The notes: generated by a model from the sequence alone, not told the origin. A stretch of 64,000 bases of DNA from Siminovitchia fortis (GCF_003605365.2 NZ_QYTU02000008.1:1-64000); one strand, 5' to 3'; positions 17,084-26,440 are shown, numbered from the stretch's first letter. Numbers and translations are program-made.

Positions 17084-17914
17084 ATGAAGAAAACATTGCT
17101 TTATATCACTTTAATTCTTAGCTTATTCGTTTTAGGGGCTTGCGGAGGCACTTCGTCGGCAAGTGGGGAAAAGAAAGAAATTACAATTGGGGCAACAGCG
17201 GGACCATACAGTGACCAGTTAAAAGAAGGGGTCATTCCGATTCTTGAAAAAGAGGGCTACAAAGTGAAAATCGTCGAGTTCAACGATTACATTCAGCCAA
17301 ACATTGCTCTAAACGAAGGCGAAATTGATGCTAACCTGTTCCAAAACAGAAATTACCTGAAGCAGTTCAATAAAGACCACGATATGGACTTAGTGGCTCC
17401 ATATGCAGTGCCAACTGCACCAATTGGTCTTTATTCTGAAAAGCATACATCCCTGGATGATATCAAAGAAGGTACGACAATTGCTACGCCGAATGATCCG
17501 ACCAACCTGGCAAGATCGCTTAACATGCTTGAGGATTTTGGGCTGATTAAAATAAATGAAGATGCCGAGCCAACAACGGTCTCAGAGAAAGATATTATCG
17601 ATAATAAGCTTAATTTAAAAATCAAACCGGTTGATCCGGCACAAACGCCGCGTTCATTGGGAGATACCGACTTTGCTTTCATTAACGGAAACTATGCACT
17701 GGCTTCGGGGTTGAAATTGGATGAAGCTGTAGAAATTGAAAAAACACCTGAGAGCTATTTAATTTATGTGACTTTGAGAAAAGAAGATGTAGATAAACCA
17801 TTCGCAAAAGCCTTGGAAAAGGCCTATAGGTCCGACGAATTTTTGGACTACACGAACAAGAATGCTAAAGGGTATGTGAAACCTCCATATCAATTGGAGA
17901 AGGAGGGCAAATAA
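17084..17914 (+). CDS. metQ: Methionine ABC transporter substrate-binding lipoprotein
   Basis: 276-aa NlpA/MetQ family lipoprotein. Signal peptide MKKTLLYITLILSLFVLG with lipobox LGAC. The mature part carries ITIGATAGPYSDQL, EFNDYIQPNIAL and the ANLFQNRNYLKQF block. It binds methionine (possibly D-Met or sulfoxide) outside the membrane and delivers it to MetNI. metN starts on the base after its stop codon. Confidence 0.93.
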   Translation: MKKTLLYITLILSLFVLGACGGTSSASGEKKEITIGATAGPYSDQLKEGVIPILEKEGYKVKIVEFNDYIQPNIALNEGEIDANLFQNRNYLKQFNKDHDMDLVAPYAVPTAPIGLYSEKHTSLDDIKEGTTIATPNDPTNLARSLNMLEDFGLIKINEDAEPTTVSEKDIIDNKLNLKIKPVDPAQTPRSLGDTDFAFINGNYALASGLKLDEAVEIEKTPESYLIYVTLRKEDVDKPFAKALEKAYRSDEFLDYTNKNAKGYVKPPYQLEKEGK

Positions 17915-18916
17915 ATGATCGACATTCAGCATGTCACAAAGCGATACAAAGATGTGACAGCGGTGGATGATGTGAACTTCACCATCCGCCAAGGAGAGAT
18001 TTTCGGCATTATCGGCTACAGCGGCGCAGGTAAAAGTACGTTGCTCCGATGCTTGAATTTGCTGGAAAGGCCGACAGAAGGGAAGATCCTCATTGATGGA
18101 AAAGATTTAACTTCTCTTTCGGACAAAGAAGTGCGTAAAGAGCGCCAAAAAATAGGAATGATTTTTCAACATTTTCATTTAGTCAGTTCCAAGACGGTTT
18201 TTGATAATGTGGCCTTTTCTTTAAAAGCAGCCGGAAAAACGAAAGAGGAAATTCAAAAACGGGTGCCGGAGCTTTTAGAAATGGTCGGGCTTTCTGATCG
18301 GAGCAGGCACTATCCAGCCCAGCTTTCCGGAGGACAGAAACAGCGGGTCGGCATCGCCAGGGCACTTGCCAACGACCCGAAGGTCCTCCTATGTGATGAA
18401 GCGACATCGGCTCTGGATCCGACGACAACAAAGTCAATTTTACAGCTGTTGAAAAAAATCAATGAGAACCTTGGAATTACCGTTGTGCTGATCACCCATG
18501 AAATGGAAGTTGTACAGGACGTTTGCCACCGGGTGGCTGTCATGGAAAATGGAAAAGTTGTTGAGCTTGGCGAAGTGTATGACATTTTTGCTGCTCCCAA
18601 AACCGCATTGGCCAAACAATTTGTCCGAACCGTCCATTCGCTGGAGCTGCCTGAAAGACTATTGGCGGGAAGGAAAGGCCCAATTGTACAAATCACTTTC
18701 CAGGGAGAATCTGCCGAGGAAGCAGTCATCTCCGAGACATTGAAACAATTCAACGTGAGTGCCAATATCCTTCATGGACAAATTTCCTATATCCAGGACC
18801 GTCCCCTTGGAACGCTGATCATTGAAATGATCGGCTCTAATGCAGACGTCCAGCAGTCGATTGACTACATTACGAAACGGACTAACCAATTGGAGGTGCT
18901 TGCCGGTGTTGCCTGA
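17915..18916 (+). CDS. metN: Methionine ABC transporter ATP-binding protein
   Basis: 333-aa ABC ATPase. Walker A GYSGAGKST, Q-loop FQHF, signature LSGGQKQR and Walker B VLLCDEATSALDP are present. The C-terminal 75 residues are the NIL domain that senses methionine in the cytosol and inhibits transport. The GGAGAAGGAGG box lies in the end of metQ. It overlaps the start of metI by 11 bp. Confidence 0.95.
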   Translation: MIDIQHVTKRYKDVTAVDDVNFTIRQGEIFGIIGYSGAGKSTLLRCLNLLERPTEGKILIDGKDLTSLSDKEVRKERQKIGMIFQHFHLVSSKTVFDNVAFSLKAAGKTKEEIQKRVPELLEMVGLSDRSRHYPAQLSGGQKQRVGIARALANDPKVLLCDEATSALDPTTTKSILQLLKKINENLGITVVLITHEMEVVQDVCHRVAVMENGKVVELGEVYDIFAAPKTALAKQFVRTVHSLELPERLLAGRKGPIVQITFQGESAEEAVISETLKQFNVSANILHGQISYIQDRPLGTLIIEMIGSNADVQQSIDYITKRTNQLEVLAGVA

Positions 18917-19559
18917 GATGATAAATGAATTTGGAAAAGCGTTCGTGGAAACGTCCTGGATGATGGGGATTGCCGTCGCCTTTGCGGTGGTCATCGGAGT
19001 CCCTTTAGGGATAGCCCTCTTTGTCACAAGCGAAGGGATGTTTTGGCAAAACCGCTTCATGCAAAATGTGGCAGGAACCATTATTAATATCATCCGTTCC
19101 ATTCCCTTCATTATATTGCTTGTTGTCCTTATACCATTGACTAAACTGATTCTTGGAACAACGATGGGGCCGGCTGCAGCCAGTGTTTCGCTTACTGTAG
19201 CTGCCATCCCTTTTTATGCAAGGCTGGTTGAAACATCCTTAAGGGAAATCGACAAAGGCGTAATCGAAGCGGCCGAATCATGCGGCGCTTCACCATGGTT
19301 GGTCATAAAAGATGTTCTTTTGCCAGAGGCAAGATCCGGAATGATTGCAGGGCTCACTGTTACTGTGATCAGTCTATTAAGCTACTCGGCCATGGCCGGA
19401 ATCGTTGGAGGCGGAGGAATAGGAGACTTGGCCATCCGATTCGGATATTACCGTTTCCAAAATGATGTCATGATCGCTACGGTTATCATTTTGGTCATAC
19501 TTGTCCAGTTGATCCAATTTGCCGGAGACCGTGCGGCCAGGGCCGTGGATAAAAGATAA
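18906..19559 (+). CDS. metI: Methionine ABC transporter permease
   Basis: 217-aa permease with five predicted helices and the EAA loop EIDKGVIEAAESCGASPWLVIKDVLLPEA. GTG at 18906 is chosen because GGAGGTG (18892-18898) lies seven bases upstream, inside metN; the frame is open further back but would overlap metN deeply. It forms the MetNIQ importer with the two preceding genes. Confidence 0.92.
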   Translation: MLPEMINEFGKAFVETSWMMGIAVAFAVVIGVPLGIALFVTSEGMFWQNRFMQNVAGTIINIIRSIPFIILLVVLIPLTKLILGTTMGPAAASVSLTVAAIPFYARLVETSLREIDKGVIEAAESCGASPWLVIKDVLLPEARSGMIAGLTVTVISLLSYSAMAGIVGGGGIGDLAIRFGYYRFQNDVMIATVIILVILVQLIQFAGDRAARAVDKR

Positions 19560-19585
19560 GAAGAACTGTTGAGGAGGAAAATGAA

Positions 19586-20611
19586 ATGTCTCAAACGATT
19601 ATAAAAGAAGAGGTATCTTCCAAGCTTTACGGATGGGAACACCCGGACAAAATCAGGGAATTTCGAGGAGAAAATAAATCCTTTGCTAAAAAAGATAAAC
19701 GAACCACGTTAAAAGAAGCGGTATCCCGTGGTGTCAAAGAAGGCGACTATATTGTCTTTGGCGGTATGGGTTCTGTACGGAACCCGATTGCTGCTGTTCA
19801 TGAAATCATCCGCCAAAAAACAGGAAATCTCACAATTGGAACAAAAGGTTCCCAGCACGACTGGCAGTTGCTTGCGGCCGCCGGGAACATCACAAAGGCG
19901 GAAGTCTCTTATGGTTTTGCAGATGAAGTTCGCGGATTGTCACTCCCCACAAGAAGGGCGGTCGAATCCGGTCGTCTGAAAGTTTTATCTGAAACAACCA
20001 ATGCAGGATTCCAATGGCGTTTTACTGCGGCGATGAAGGGTCTTTCTTTTTACCCGACAAGGTCTTCCCTTGGAACGGATACGCTGCATTACAGCGGATC
20101 CAAAACAATCATCGATCCGTTTACAAATGAACCGGTTGAGCTGTTGCCTGCCTGTTATCCGGATGTAGCCATCATTCATGTTCATCGGGCAGACAAATAC
20201 GGCAACTGCCAGATCGACGGGAATATCGCCGAAGATGTCGAGCTGGCCCATGCAGCAAAATTTGTGTTGATCACCGCCGAAGAAATTGTCCATGATGAGG
20301 TGTTCACAAGCCGTCCGGACCTGACAAAGATTCCTTATTTTGTTGTCGATGCAGTTGTAGAAGTGCCGTACGGTTCTCATCCAAATCAAGTACCCACCCT
20401 GTATTCCTTTGATGAGGATCATTGGCAAATTTGGCTGGATGCCTCTGTCAGCGAAGATAGTGTGAAGGAGTACCTGCGGGAGTATGTGTACGGAAGCAAA
20501 GACCATTATCACTACCTTGAAAAAATCGGCGGCGTCCGTGTCCTGAAGCAATTGGAAAAAATAGAAAATAAATTGGCGCCATATCCAAAAGTGGCCAGAA
20601 GGAGAGGGTAA
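19586..20611 (+). CDS. CoA-transferase-like subunit A, first pair
   Basis: 341-aa protein of the glutaconate CoA-transferase alpha-subunit family (GctA/IpdA). Family blocks are VKEGDYIVFGGMGSVRNPIAAVHEIIRQ, QHDWQLLAAAG, LGTDTLHYSG and YPDVAIIHVHRADKYGNCQIDG. It normally forms a heterotetramer with the beta subunit, encoded 3 bp downstream. It starts 26 bp after metI with GGAGGAAA upstream, in the methionine transport operon. The substrate is unknown; a sulfur-containing acyl-CoA is a guess from context. Confidence 0.85.
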   Translation: MSQTIIKEEVSSKLYGWEHPDKIREFRGENKSFAKKDKRTTLKEAVSRGVKEGDYIVFGGMGSVRNPIAAVHEIIRQKTGNLTIGTKGSQHDWQLLAAAGNITKAEVSYGFADEVRGLSLPTRRAVESGRLKVLSETTNAGFQWRFTAAMKGLSFYPTRSSLGTDTLHYSGSKTIIDPFTNEPVELLPACYPDVAIIHVHRADKYGNCQIDGNIAEDVELAHAAKFVLITAEEIVHDEVFTSRPDLTKIPYFVVDAVVEVPYGSHPNQVPTLYSFDEDHWQIWLDASVSEDSVKEYLREYVYGSKDHYHYLEKIGGVRVLKQLEKIENKLAPYPKVARRRG

Positions 20612-20614
20612 AAC

Positions 20615-21373
20615 ATGGCAAACGATACGGAAAAAATGATTATTACTGCTTCACGGCTGTTGCCCCAAGATACTGCTGTTTACGTTGGAACAGGAATGCC
20701 GCTGCTCGCTTCTGTGCTTGCATTGAACACACATGCACCGGACTTGCTGCTTGTCTATGAAGGCGGCGGTGTTGGCGGGAAGCCGACAGGGCGGCTTCCT
20801 ATTCAGGTCAGTGAATCGTTGACCTATGAAAACGGCGTAACGGTGGGCTCCATGGATTATGTCATGAGTTTGGCACAGGCGGGATGGATCCAGTATGGCT
20901 TCCTTGGCGGCGCCCAAATTGATCAATATGGAAACCTGAATACGACTGTCATCGGGGATTGGGAGAAACCGAAGGTGAGACTTCCCGGATCCGGCGGAGG
21001 AGCGGATATCGCTTCTTTATGTGAACGGACAATCATCATTATGGGACAGGATAAAAGGAAATTCGTTGAGAGGCTCGACTTTTTAACAAGTCCTGGATAT
21101 TTCGATGGGCCGGAAGGACGGGCGAAAGCAGGACTCCCTGCTAATACGGGGCCTTATCGTGTCATTACTCAGATCGGAGTATACGGATTTGATGAAGAAA
21201 CACGGAAAATGACGTTGCTTCATCTGTTTGAAGGGTACACATTGGAAGATGTTCAAGCAAACAGCAGCTTCCCAATCGCGGTTTCCGAGGATTGGTCCTA
21301 TATTGAGCCGCCTTCTGCGGAAGAGTTGGAAACCTTGCGTTCACTTGATCCGGATGGTGTGGTTATAGCGTAA
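20615..21373 (+). CDS. CoA-transferase-like subunit B, first pair
   Basis: 252-aa beta subunit of the same family. E49 in LLVYEGGGVGG is at the position of the catalytic glutamate of GctB-type transferases, which carries the glutamyl-CoA intermediate. AQIDQYGNLNTTVIGDW and VRLPGSGGGADIASL are the other family blocks. With its A subunit it is the better candidate for an active transferase in this operon. Confidence 0.85.
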   Translation: MANDTEKMIITASRLLPQDTAVYVGTGMPLLASVLALNTHAPDLLLVYEGGGVGGKPTGRLPIQVSESLTYENGVTVGSMDYVMSLAQAGWIQYGFLGGAQIDQYGNLNTTVIGDWEKPKVRLPGSGGGADIASLCERTIIIMGQDKRKFVERLDFLTSPGYFDGPEGRAKAGLPANTGPYRVITQIGVYGFDEETRKMTLLHLFEGYTLEDVQANSSFPIAVSEDWSYIEPPSAEELETLRSLDPDGVVIA

Positions 21374-21391
21374 AAAAGGAGGAGACGACTG

Positions 21392-22192
21392 TTGTCAAAA
21401 CAAATTAATTTGCGGGAAGCCGCTTCCAACGTTTCAGATGGAGCCTTGCTGGCACTTGGAGGAAATGCGCTTCACCGCTCCCCCATCGCTTTTGTACATG
21501 AGCTGATTCGCCAAGGGAAGAAGAATTTGTCCGTCATTAAGACTGCTGGTGCATTAGACGTCGATCTGTTGGCGGCCGCCAACTCTCTTGATTCTGTATA
21601 CGGCGGCTATATCGGCTTTGAAATGTTTGGTTTGGCCCAAAATTACCGAAAAGGGGTACAGAAACAAGAGATTGTTGCCCATGAACATGCATGTGCCAGT
21701 GTCATTGCCGGCTTGCGGGCAAGCATTTACGGAGTTCCCTTTCAGCCGATCAACGGATTCCAGGGCAGTGAGCTGCCTGAACTGACTGGACAGGTAAAAT
21801 ATGTGGACTGCCCTTTTACAGGGAAAAGGACAGCTGTCGTTCCCGCACTTCGTCCAGATTACACCGTCATCCATGTAAACATTGCCGATGAGAAGGGAAA
21901 TGCCTACATTGAGGGTGCGGTATTTGAGGATCTGATCATGGCAAGGGCAGCGGAAAAAGTCATTGTGACCGCTGAAAAAGTGATCTCATCCGAGAGCTGG
22001 GCCGTCAGGCCTCAAGTACCGGGTTTTCTGGTGGAAAGTGTGGTTTTGGCTGAACAAGGTGCATCTCCGGGAAGCTGTGCACCGTTCTACTCTATCGATA
22101 AAAAGGCGTTATTGGATTATTTGAAAAACCCGGAAGAATATTTAGAGGAAGTAAGGGAGGCTGGGGTACATGTCCAACACACAAGCGGCTGA
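21392..22192 (+). CDS. CoA-transferase-like subunit A, second pair
   Basis: 266-aa GctA/IpdA-type subunit, shorter than the first copy. It has DGALLALGGNALHRSPIAFVHELIRQ, YTVIHVNIADEKGNAYIEG and the block YGGYIGFEMFG with E77. In IpdA-type ring hydrolases I recall an essential Glu in this subunit rather than in the beta subunit; equating it with E77 is an inference from memory. TTG start with GGAGGAGA upstream; its 3' end overlaps the next gene by 23 bp. Confidence 0.82.
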   Translation: MSKQINLREAASNVSDGALLALGGNALHRSPIAFVHELIRQGKKNLSVIKTAGALDVDLLAAANSLDSVYGGYIGFEMFGLAQNYRKGVQKQEIVAHEHACASVIAGLRASIYGVPFQPINGFQGSELPELTGQVKYVDCPFTGKRTAVVPALRPDYTVIHVNIADEKGNAYIEGAVFEDLIMARAAEKVIVTAEKVISSESWAVRPQVPGFLVESVVLAEQGASPGSCAPFYSIDKKALLDYLKNPEEYLEEVREAGVHVQHTSG

Positions 22193-22901
22193 TTATATTA
22201 CGGTGGCAATGGCCCGCCTCATTCAGGACGGCGAGCGGGTTTTTCACGGGGTTGCCTCCCCGATGCCTGCCGCCGCTATTCAATTGGCAAAAAAGCTTCA
22301 TGCAAAAAATGCCGTCTATTTAAGCATACCGGGTGGTGTAGATGCGGAGCCAACTTCATTTTCCGGCTATTCCAGCGCTGATCCAGCTTTAAGAGAAGGT
22401 TCGATCTCTGATTTTCCACTATCAGATATCTTTGACTTATCTGCCCGTGGAGCTCTTGATGTAGCATTTTTAAGCGGAGCCCAGATTGACGGATACGGGA
22501 GACTGAACTTAAGTGCGATCGGATCTTACGACAAACCGAAGGTTCGCTTGCCGGGCGGTGCTGGAAGTGCAGCATTGCTCCCTACTGTTAAAAGAGGGAT
22601 TTTATGGAAGACGAGTCATGACAGGCGTAGTCTTGTAGACAAGCTTGATATCATTACAGCTGCTGGGAATACGGAATTTGTTATCACCCCGCTTGGTATT
22701 TTTAAGAGGGGGGAGAATGATGGGCACTTGCGTCTTTATGCAGTGTTTCCAAATAGCTCGGTAGAGGAGATTATAGATAATACGGGATTTGAAGTAGAAA
22801 AACACGAAGAGTATACCGAATTCCCGCCTATTACGGATCAGGAATTTGAGTTATTGAAAATGATTGATCGAGATGAAACCAGGTACAGTGAATTCCAATA
22901 A
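22170..22901 (+). CDS. CoA-transferase-like subunit B, second pair, catalytic Glu absent
   Basis: 243-aa beta-type subunit. It keeps GAQIDGYGRLNLSAIGSYDKPKVRLPGGAG, but the segment AVYLSIPGGVDAEP aligns with LLLVYEGGGVGGKP of the first copy, so the catalytic Glu is replaced by Ile. It may be a hydrolase-type (IpdB-like) or a non-catalytic partner. It overlaps the preceding gene, which suggests coupled translation and a stoichiometric complex. Confidence 0.82.
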   Translation: MSNTQAADYITVAMARLIQDGERVFHGVASPMPAAAIQLAKKLHAKNAVYLSIPGGVDAEPTSFSGYSSADPALREGSISDFPLSDIFDLSARGALDVAFLSGAQIDGYGRLNLSAIGSYDKPKVRLPGGAGSAALLPTVKRGILWKTSHDRRSLVDKLDIITAAGNTEFVITPLGIFKRGENDGHLRLYAVFPNSSVEEIIDNTGFEVEKHEEYTEFPPITDQEFELLKMIDRDETRYSEFQ

Positions 22902-22920
22902 TAAAATGGAGTGATTAGTA

Positions 22921-23373
22921 ATGACAACAGCTCAACTAATTAAAGTAGCTACAGAAGGAAAATGGGAAAAGGGATTGCAGACTTCTATAAATATCAGGGA
23001 ATTTGAACCGATTATTGTAGATGAACCCAAATCACTTGGCGGGACAGACAAAGGCCCGAATCCGGTTGAATTGGTTCTGGCTGGTCTGTCAAGCTGTGCA
23101 TCCGTTATGATCGCATTGATAGCCAAGGAACAAGATTTTTCCTACACGGATGTGAAGTTTAAAAATGAAGGCACGCTTGATTTAAGGGGCCTTCAGGGAG
23201 TGGAAGGCGTGTCACCGCATTTCCAATCAGTCACATTCGATGTAATTTTCGCTACGGAGGAAAGCAAAGAAAGAATCGATGCGCTGAAAGAAGAAGTGGA
23301 AAGAAGATGCCCTGTTCTCAACCTTTTGGCAGATGCCGGAATCAAAGTCGAGGGTAACTGGGTGAAAGCATAA
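22921..23373 (+). CDS. OsmC/Ohr-family protein
   Basis: 150-aa OsmC-like protein with the two redox cysteines in LAGLSSCASVM and RRCPVLNLL. Family members reduce organic hydroperoxides with thiols, though some have other thiol chemistry. It is last in the operon, 19 bp after the CoA-transferase genes. The context suggests handling of a reactive sulfur or peroxide compound. Confidence 0.88.
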   Translation: MTTAQLIKVATEGKWEKGLQTSINIREFEPIIVDEPKSLGGTDKGPNPVELVLAGLSSCASVMIALIAKEQDFSYTDVKFKNEGTLDLRGLQGVEGVSPHFQSVTFDVIFATEESKERIDALKEEVERRCPVLNLLADAGIKVEGNWVKA

Positions 23374-23495
23374 TTTTACTATCCAATGGATGGGCAAGAA
23401 GGTCCTTTATTTTTTGGAAAGCCGGGTTGTATGCGGGTTGCCTGTGAAAAACATTAGTTTTTTTTGCTGTAATGTCCCACACAGCGTGTTTTTTT

Positions 23496-23504
23496 GTTAT
23501 AATG
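23496..23504 (+). promoter_or_regulatory. Extended -10 promoter of yjzC
   Basis: TG-T-TATAAT, an extended -10 with no clear -35 box, 43 bp before the yjzC start. Confidence 0.6.
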
Positions 23505-23546
23505 ATTTTTGTGTATTTGTAATTTACTTAAGGAGAGATATTTCAT

Positions 23547-23759
23547 ATGAGCAATTTTGTTAAATCAGGCGAAGCAGCTCCAGTTGCAGGCACTTATGTT
23601 GAAGCGGGGCACGGCGGCGGCAAAGTGAAAGGCGGCCAGCGCGTTCAGGTTGAACAAGGTGAAGCATTGCCAGAGCTTAAACCTTATACTGTGACAATCA
23701 CTCATAAAGGTGAAGAAAAAACAAGAGAACGCCAGCACGTATGGTTGTTGGAAAAGTAA
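23547..23759 (+). CDS. yjzC: YjzC-family protein
   Basis: 70-aa YjzC-like protein with the conserved KSGEAAPVAGTYVEAGHGGGK and LPELKPYTVTITHKGEE-TRERQHVW. It is conserved in Bacilli without a known function. ATG with AAGGAGAGA upstream; monocistronic between its own promoter and terminator. Confidence 0.85.
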   Translation: MSNFVKSGEAAPVAGTYVEAGHGGGKVKGGQRVQVEQGEALPELKPYTVTITHKGEEKTRERQHVWLLEK

Positions 23760-23765
23760 TAATGT

Positions 23766-23810
23766 AAAAGGCGCTTGGAATTCAATGAATTCTGGGGGCC
23801 TTTTATTTTT
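23766..23810 (+). terminator. Terminator after yjzC
   Basis: Imperfect stem from AAAAGGCGC to GGGCCTTTT with an inner GAATTC arm pair, followed by TTATTTTTT. Confidence 0.8.
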
Positions 23811-23841
23811 TATCGGGAGTGCCGGAACGGCACTCCCGATA
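23811..23841. repeat. Perfect 13-bp inverted repeat
   Basis: TATCGGGAGTGCC, a five-base loop and GGCACTCCCGATA, between two terminators. The direct repeat AAATACCCGCGGATA follows twice (from 23842 and from 23861). Confidence 0.8.
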
Positions 23842-23880
23842 AAATACCCGCGGATAGCGAAAAATACCCGCGGATAAAGA

Positions 23881-23923
23881 AAAAAATCCGGCTGACCGCA
23901 AAAAAGGGTCAGCCGGATTTTTT
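23881..23923 (-). terminator. Bidirectional terminator of gabD
   Basis: 17-bp perfect stem AAAAAATCCGGCTGACC / GGTCAGCCGGATTTTTT, which has T runs on both strands. Confidence 0.93.
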
Positions 23924-23931
23924 CTTCCTTC

Positions 23932-25323
23932 TTACAGCCCACCGATAGAAACATATTTTGTTTCCAAGTATGGCTCGATACCTTCGATACCGCCTTCGCG
24001 TCCTAGTCCGCTCTCTTTCATACCGCCAAATGGCACGTGAGCTGCAGATGGTGCACCGTCGTTCCAGCCGACAATACCGAAGTTAAGGTTTTCGTGAAGG
24101 TATGTTCCGGTTTTAATGTCATTTGTGAAGAAGTAAGCCGCAAGTCCGTATGGAGTGTTGTTTGCAATTTCAACTGCTTCTTCCAAAGTTTTGAATGTAA
24201 CGATTGGAGCTACAGGTCCGAATGTTTCTTCCTGCATGATGTCCATGTCGTGTGTCACGTTTTTAAGGACAGTTGGATAAACGAAGTAAGAACCTTTTTC
24301 TTCATCTACATCAAACTGGTTTCCAGCAAGTACTTCCGCGCCTTTTTCGATCGCGTCATTGATTTGGAAAGCAATTTTTTCATAGCCTTTTTTGTTGATG
24401 ACCGGTCCTACATCAGTACCGGCATCCAAGCCGTTTCCAACTTTAAGCTGTTTTGCACGCTCAGCAAATTTTTCGGCGAATTGGTCAGCAATGCTTTCAT
24501 GAACTAGCAGGCGGTTCGCACATACGCAAGTTTGGCCGGCGTTTCTGAATTTGGTTAACATTGACTGTTCAACAGCAATATCAAGATCTGCATCTTCCGC
24601 AACGATCAATGGGGCGTGTCCGCCAAGTTCCATCGTTACGTGTTGTACGTTATTTGCGGAATCTCTGATCAAAGATTTTCCAACTGGAGTGGAACCAGTG
24701 AAAGTGATTTTTCTAACATGCTTGCTGCTTGTGAAAAGTTCACCCATCATGCGTCCGCTTCCGTTGACCACTTGAACAGCGTCTTCAGGAATTCCTGCTT
24801 CGTGCGCAAGTTCAATCAGGCGGATTGTTGTCAATGGTGTTTCAACTGCAGGCTTTACGATAAAAGTACATCCGGCTGCAAGAGCAGGAGCCGCTTTTCT
24901 TGTCATCATTGCTGCAGGGAAATTCCATGGTGTGATCGCAGCGACAAGGCCAATTGGCTGTCTAGTAACCAGAATTCTCTTAGATTCGGTTGATGCAGGA
25001 ACAGTGCGTCCGTAAATGCGCTTTGCTTCTTCTGCATACCAAAGGACATAGCTTACTGCGTAATCTACTTCACCCAAAGATTCATGGAGTGGCTTTCCAT
25101 TCTCTTTCGTCATGACCTCCGCGATGCTTTCTTTATGCTCCTTGATTTTATCTGCCCATTTAAAAAGTAATTCAGATCTTTTGTGGGCATTTACTTGAGA
25201 CCATTTTTTAAAAGCCTCGTGGCCTTTTTCAAGCTTTTTATTTACTTCCTCGGCTGTATCGACCTTCACTTCTTGGATGACTTCGCCTGTAGCCGGGTTT
25301 TTTACCTGAAATGTTTCTGCCAT
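23932..25323 (-). CDS. gabD: Succinate-semialdehyde dehydrogenase (NAD(P)+)
   Basis: 463-aa aldehyde dehydrogenase. TPWNFPAAM, the general base in TMELGGHAP and the nucleophile in [11 protein letters not shown] are present. The overall wording matches GabD. It oxidises succinate semialdehyde (or glutarate semialdehyde) in GABA/polyamine catabolism. The ATG at 25323 with AAAGGAG upstream is chosen rather than the longer frame from 25356. It stands alone, but an amine oxidase/permease cluster lies 2 kb away and could supply semialdehydes. Confidence 0.9.
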   Translation of the reverse strand: MAETFQVKNPATGEVIQEVKVDTAEEVNKKLEKGHEAFKKWSQVNAHKRSELLFKWADKIKEHKESIAEVMTKENGKPLHESLGEVDYAVSYVLWYAEEAKRIYGRTVPASTESKRILVTRQPIGLVAAITPWNFPAAMMTRKAAPALAAGCTFIVKPAVETPLTTIRLIELAHEAGIPEDAVQVVNGSGRMMGELFTSSKHVRKITFTGSTPVGKSLIRDSANNVQHVTMELGGHAPLIVAEDADLDIAVEQSMLTKFRNAGQTCVCANRLLVHESIADQFAEKFAERAKQLKVGNGLDAGTDVGPVINKKGYEKIAFQINDAIEKGAEVLAGNQFDVDEEKGSYFVYPTVLKNVTHDMDIMQEETFGPVAPIVTFKTLEEAVEIANNTPYGLAAYFFTNDIKTGTYLHENLNFGIVGWNDGAPSAAHVPFGGMKESGLGREGGIEGIEPYLETKYVSIGGL

Positions 25324-25572
25324 GATCAAAACTCCTTTATGTAAAATTATTTCCAATCATTTTGTAACAGGAGGTTCCTGTTGACAAACGATGAAAACGA
25401 AAATAGGTAAACCTTATATTATTTTAACACAAACTCTTCAAACTACCACTTACAAAAATATGTACTTTTAAATAATGGTATCCAGATTTGAAATGGGAGC
25501 TATATAAAAAGGCAGGGACTTATTTTATAAACCGGTCCAAATACACATTCATGATATGAAGGAGTGATCATA

Positions 25573-26259
25573 GTGAAAGTTTTTGATGGTTATCGAATTT
25601 CGTCCCCTTATGGATGGAGGGTGGATCCCTTTAGGGGCGGAAGGGAATTCCACGCGGGGATTGATTTGGTAAAAGCAGATCAGGCCCCCATTCATGCTTT
25701 TATGGAAGGCTCCGTTTTATTTGCCGGTATGGGGCGGGCAGGAACAGGGTTGGGCGGATATGGGAATGTTGTTGTTATCAAAGACAAAAACGGTCGTGCC
25801 CATCTTTATGCTCATCTTTCAAGAACTGCGGTAACAAAAGGCGCGATTGTGAAAAAGGGCCAAACCATCGGCTGGCAGGGAGCAACAGGAAGGGTGACAG
25901 GGTCGCATTTACATTATGAGATTAGAAAAAAGACGACCCCAAAATACGGCTGGACGGTCAATCAAGGATTATCGACTATGGATCCAACGGCCTATCTGCA
26001 ATCGTATGTTCTAAAGCCGCGGCCAAAGAAACGGCAAAAACTGATTTTACCTTCGCTATCTTCATCCTGGCGTGTATACCCAACGAATAAAAAGCCGGTC
26101 AAAGGAAATGAAACCGGGTTTCTGAATCCAAAAAAATTTGGCGGATTACAGTATGACATCATCGGAAACCCACAGAAAGATGTTTATACCATTCAAACGA
26201 AGGATTTCGGCGAGGTCAATATCTATGCGGCGCCGTCTACCGGGGCGAAAATCAAATAA
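25573..26259 (+). CDS. M23-family metallopeptidase without signal peptide
   Basis: 228-aa LytM-type endopeptidase. Zinc ligands are in EFHAGIDL (H-x3-D) and GSHLHYEI (H-x-H), with AHLYAHLS between them. The C-terminal 80 residues (WRVYPTNKKPVKGNETGFLNPKKFGG) look like an SH3-like or cell-wall-binding part. There is no signal peptide or membrane helix, so export would need another route, or it acts at lysis as phage-type enzymes do. GTG at 25573 with GAAGGAG upstream. Confidence 0.82.
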   Translation: MKVFDGYRISSPYGWRVDPFRGGREFHAGIDLVKADQAPIHAFMEGSVLFAGMGRAGTGLGGYGNVVVIKDKNGRAHLYAHLSRTAVTKGAIVKKGQTIGWQGATGRVTGSHLHYEIRKKTTPKYGWTVNQGLSTMDPTAYLQSYVLKPRPKKRQKLILPSLSSSWRVYPTNKKPVKGNETGFLNPKKFGGLQYDIIGNPQKDVYTIQTKDFGEVNIYAAPSTGAKIK

Positions 26260-26304
26260 CCATGTAAGCTTCGAGAAATGAAAAAGACAAGTATTCATTG
26301 TCAA

Positions 26305-26338
26305 AAAAGTCCCAACCATTGTGACGGCTGGGACTTTT
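26305..26338. terminator. Terminator between M23 gene and LysR gene
   Basis: AAAAGTCCCA / TGGGACTTTT stem with A and T flanks, able to act in both directions. Confidence 0.75.
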
Positions 26339-26440
26339 GACGTGAATCAATAGATGAACATCTATCGATTCTATTAAAAATATATATTTAACAATAATTA
26401 AATATTATAATAAAATATATACACAGTTTCACAATTATCG

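Noticed and set aside
25392-25405. cre-like TGAAAACGAAAATA upstream of gabD
   Set aside because: Poor symmetry and a mismatch at the conserved end; A-rich DNA gives such matches by chance.
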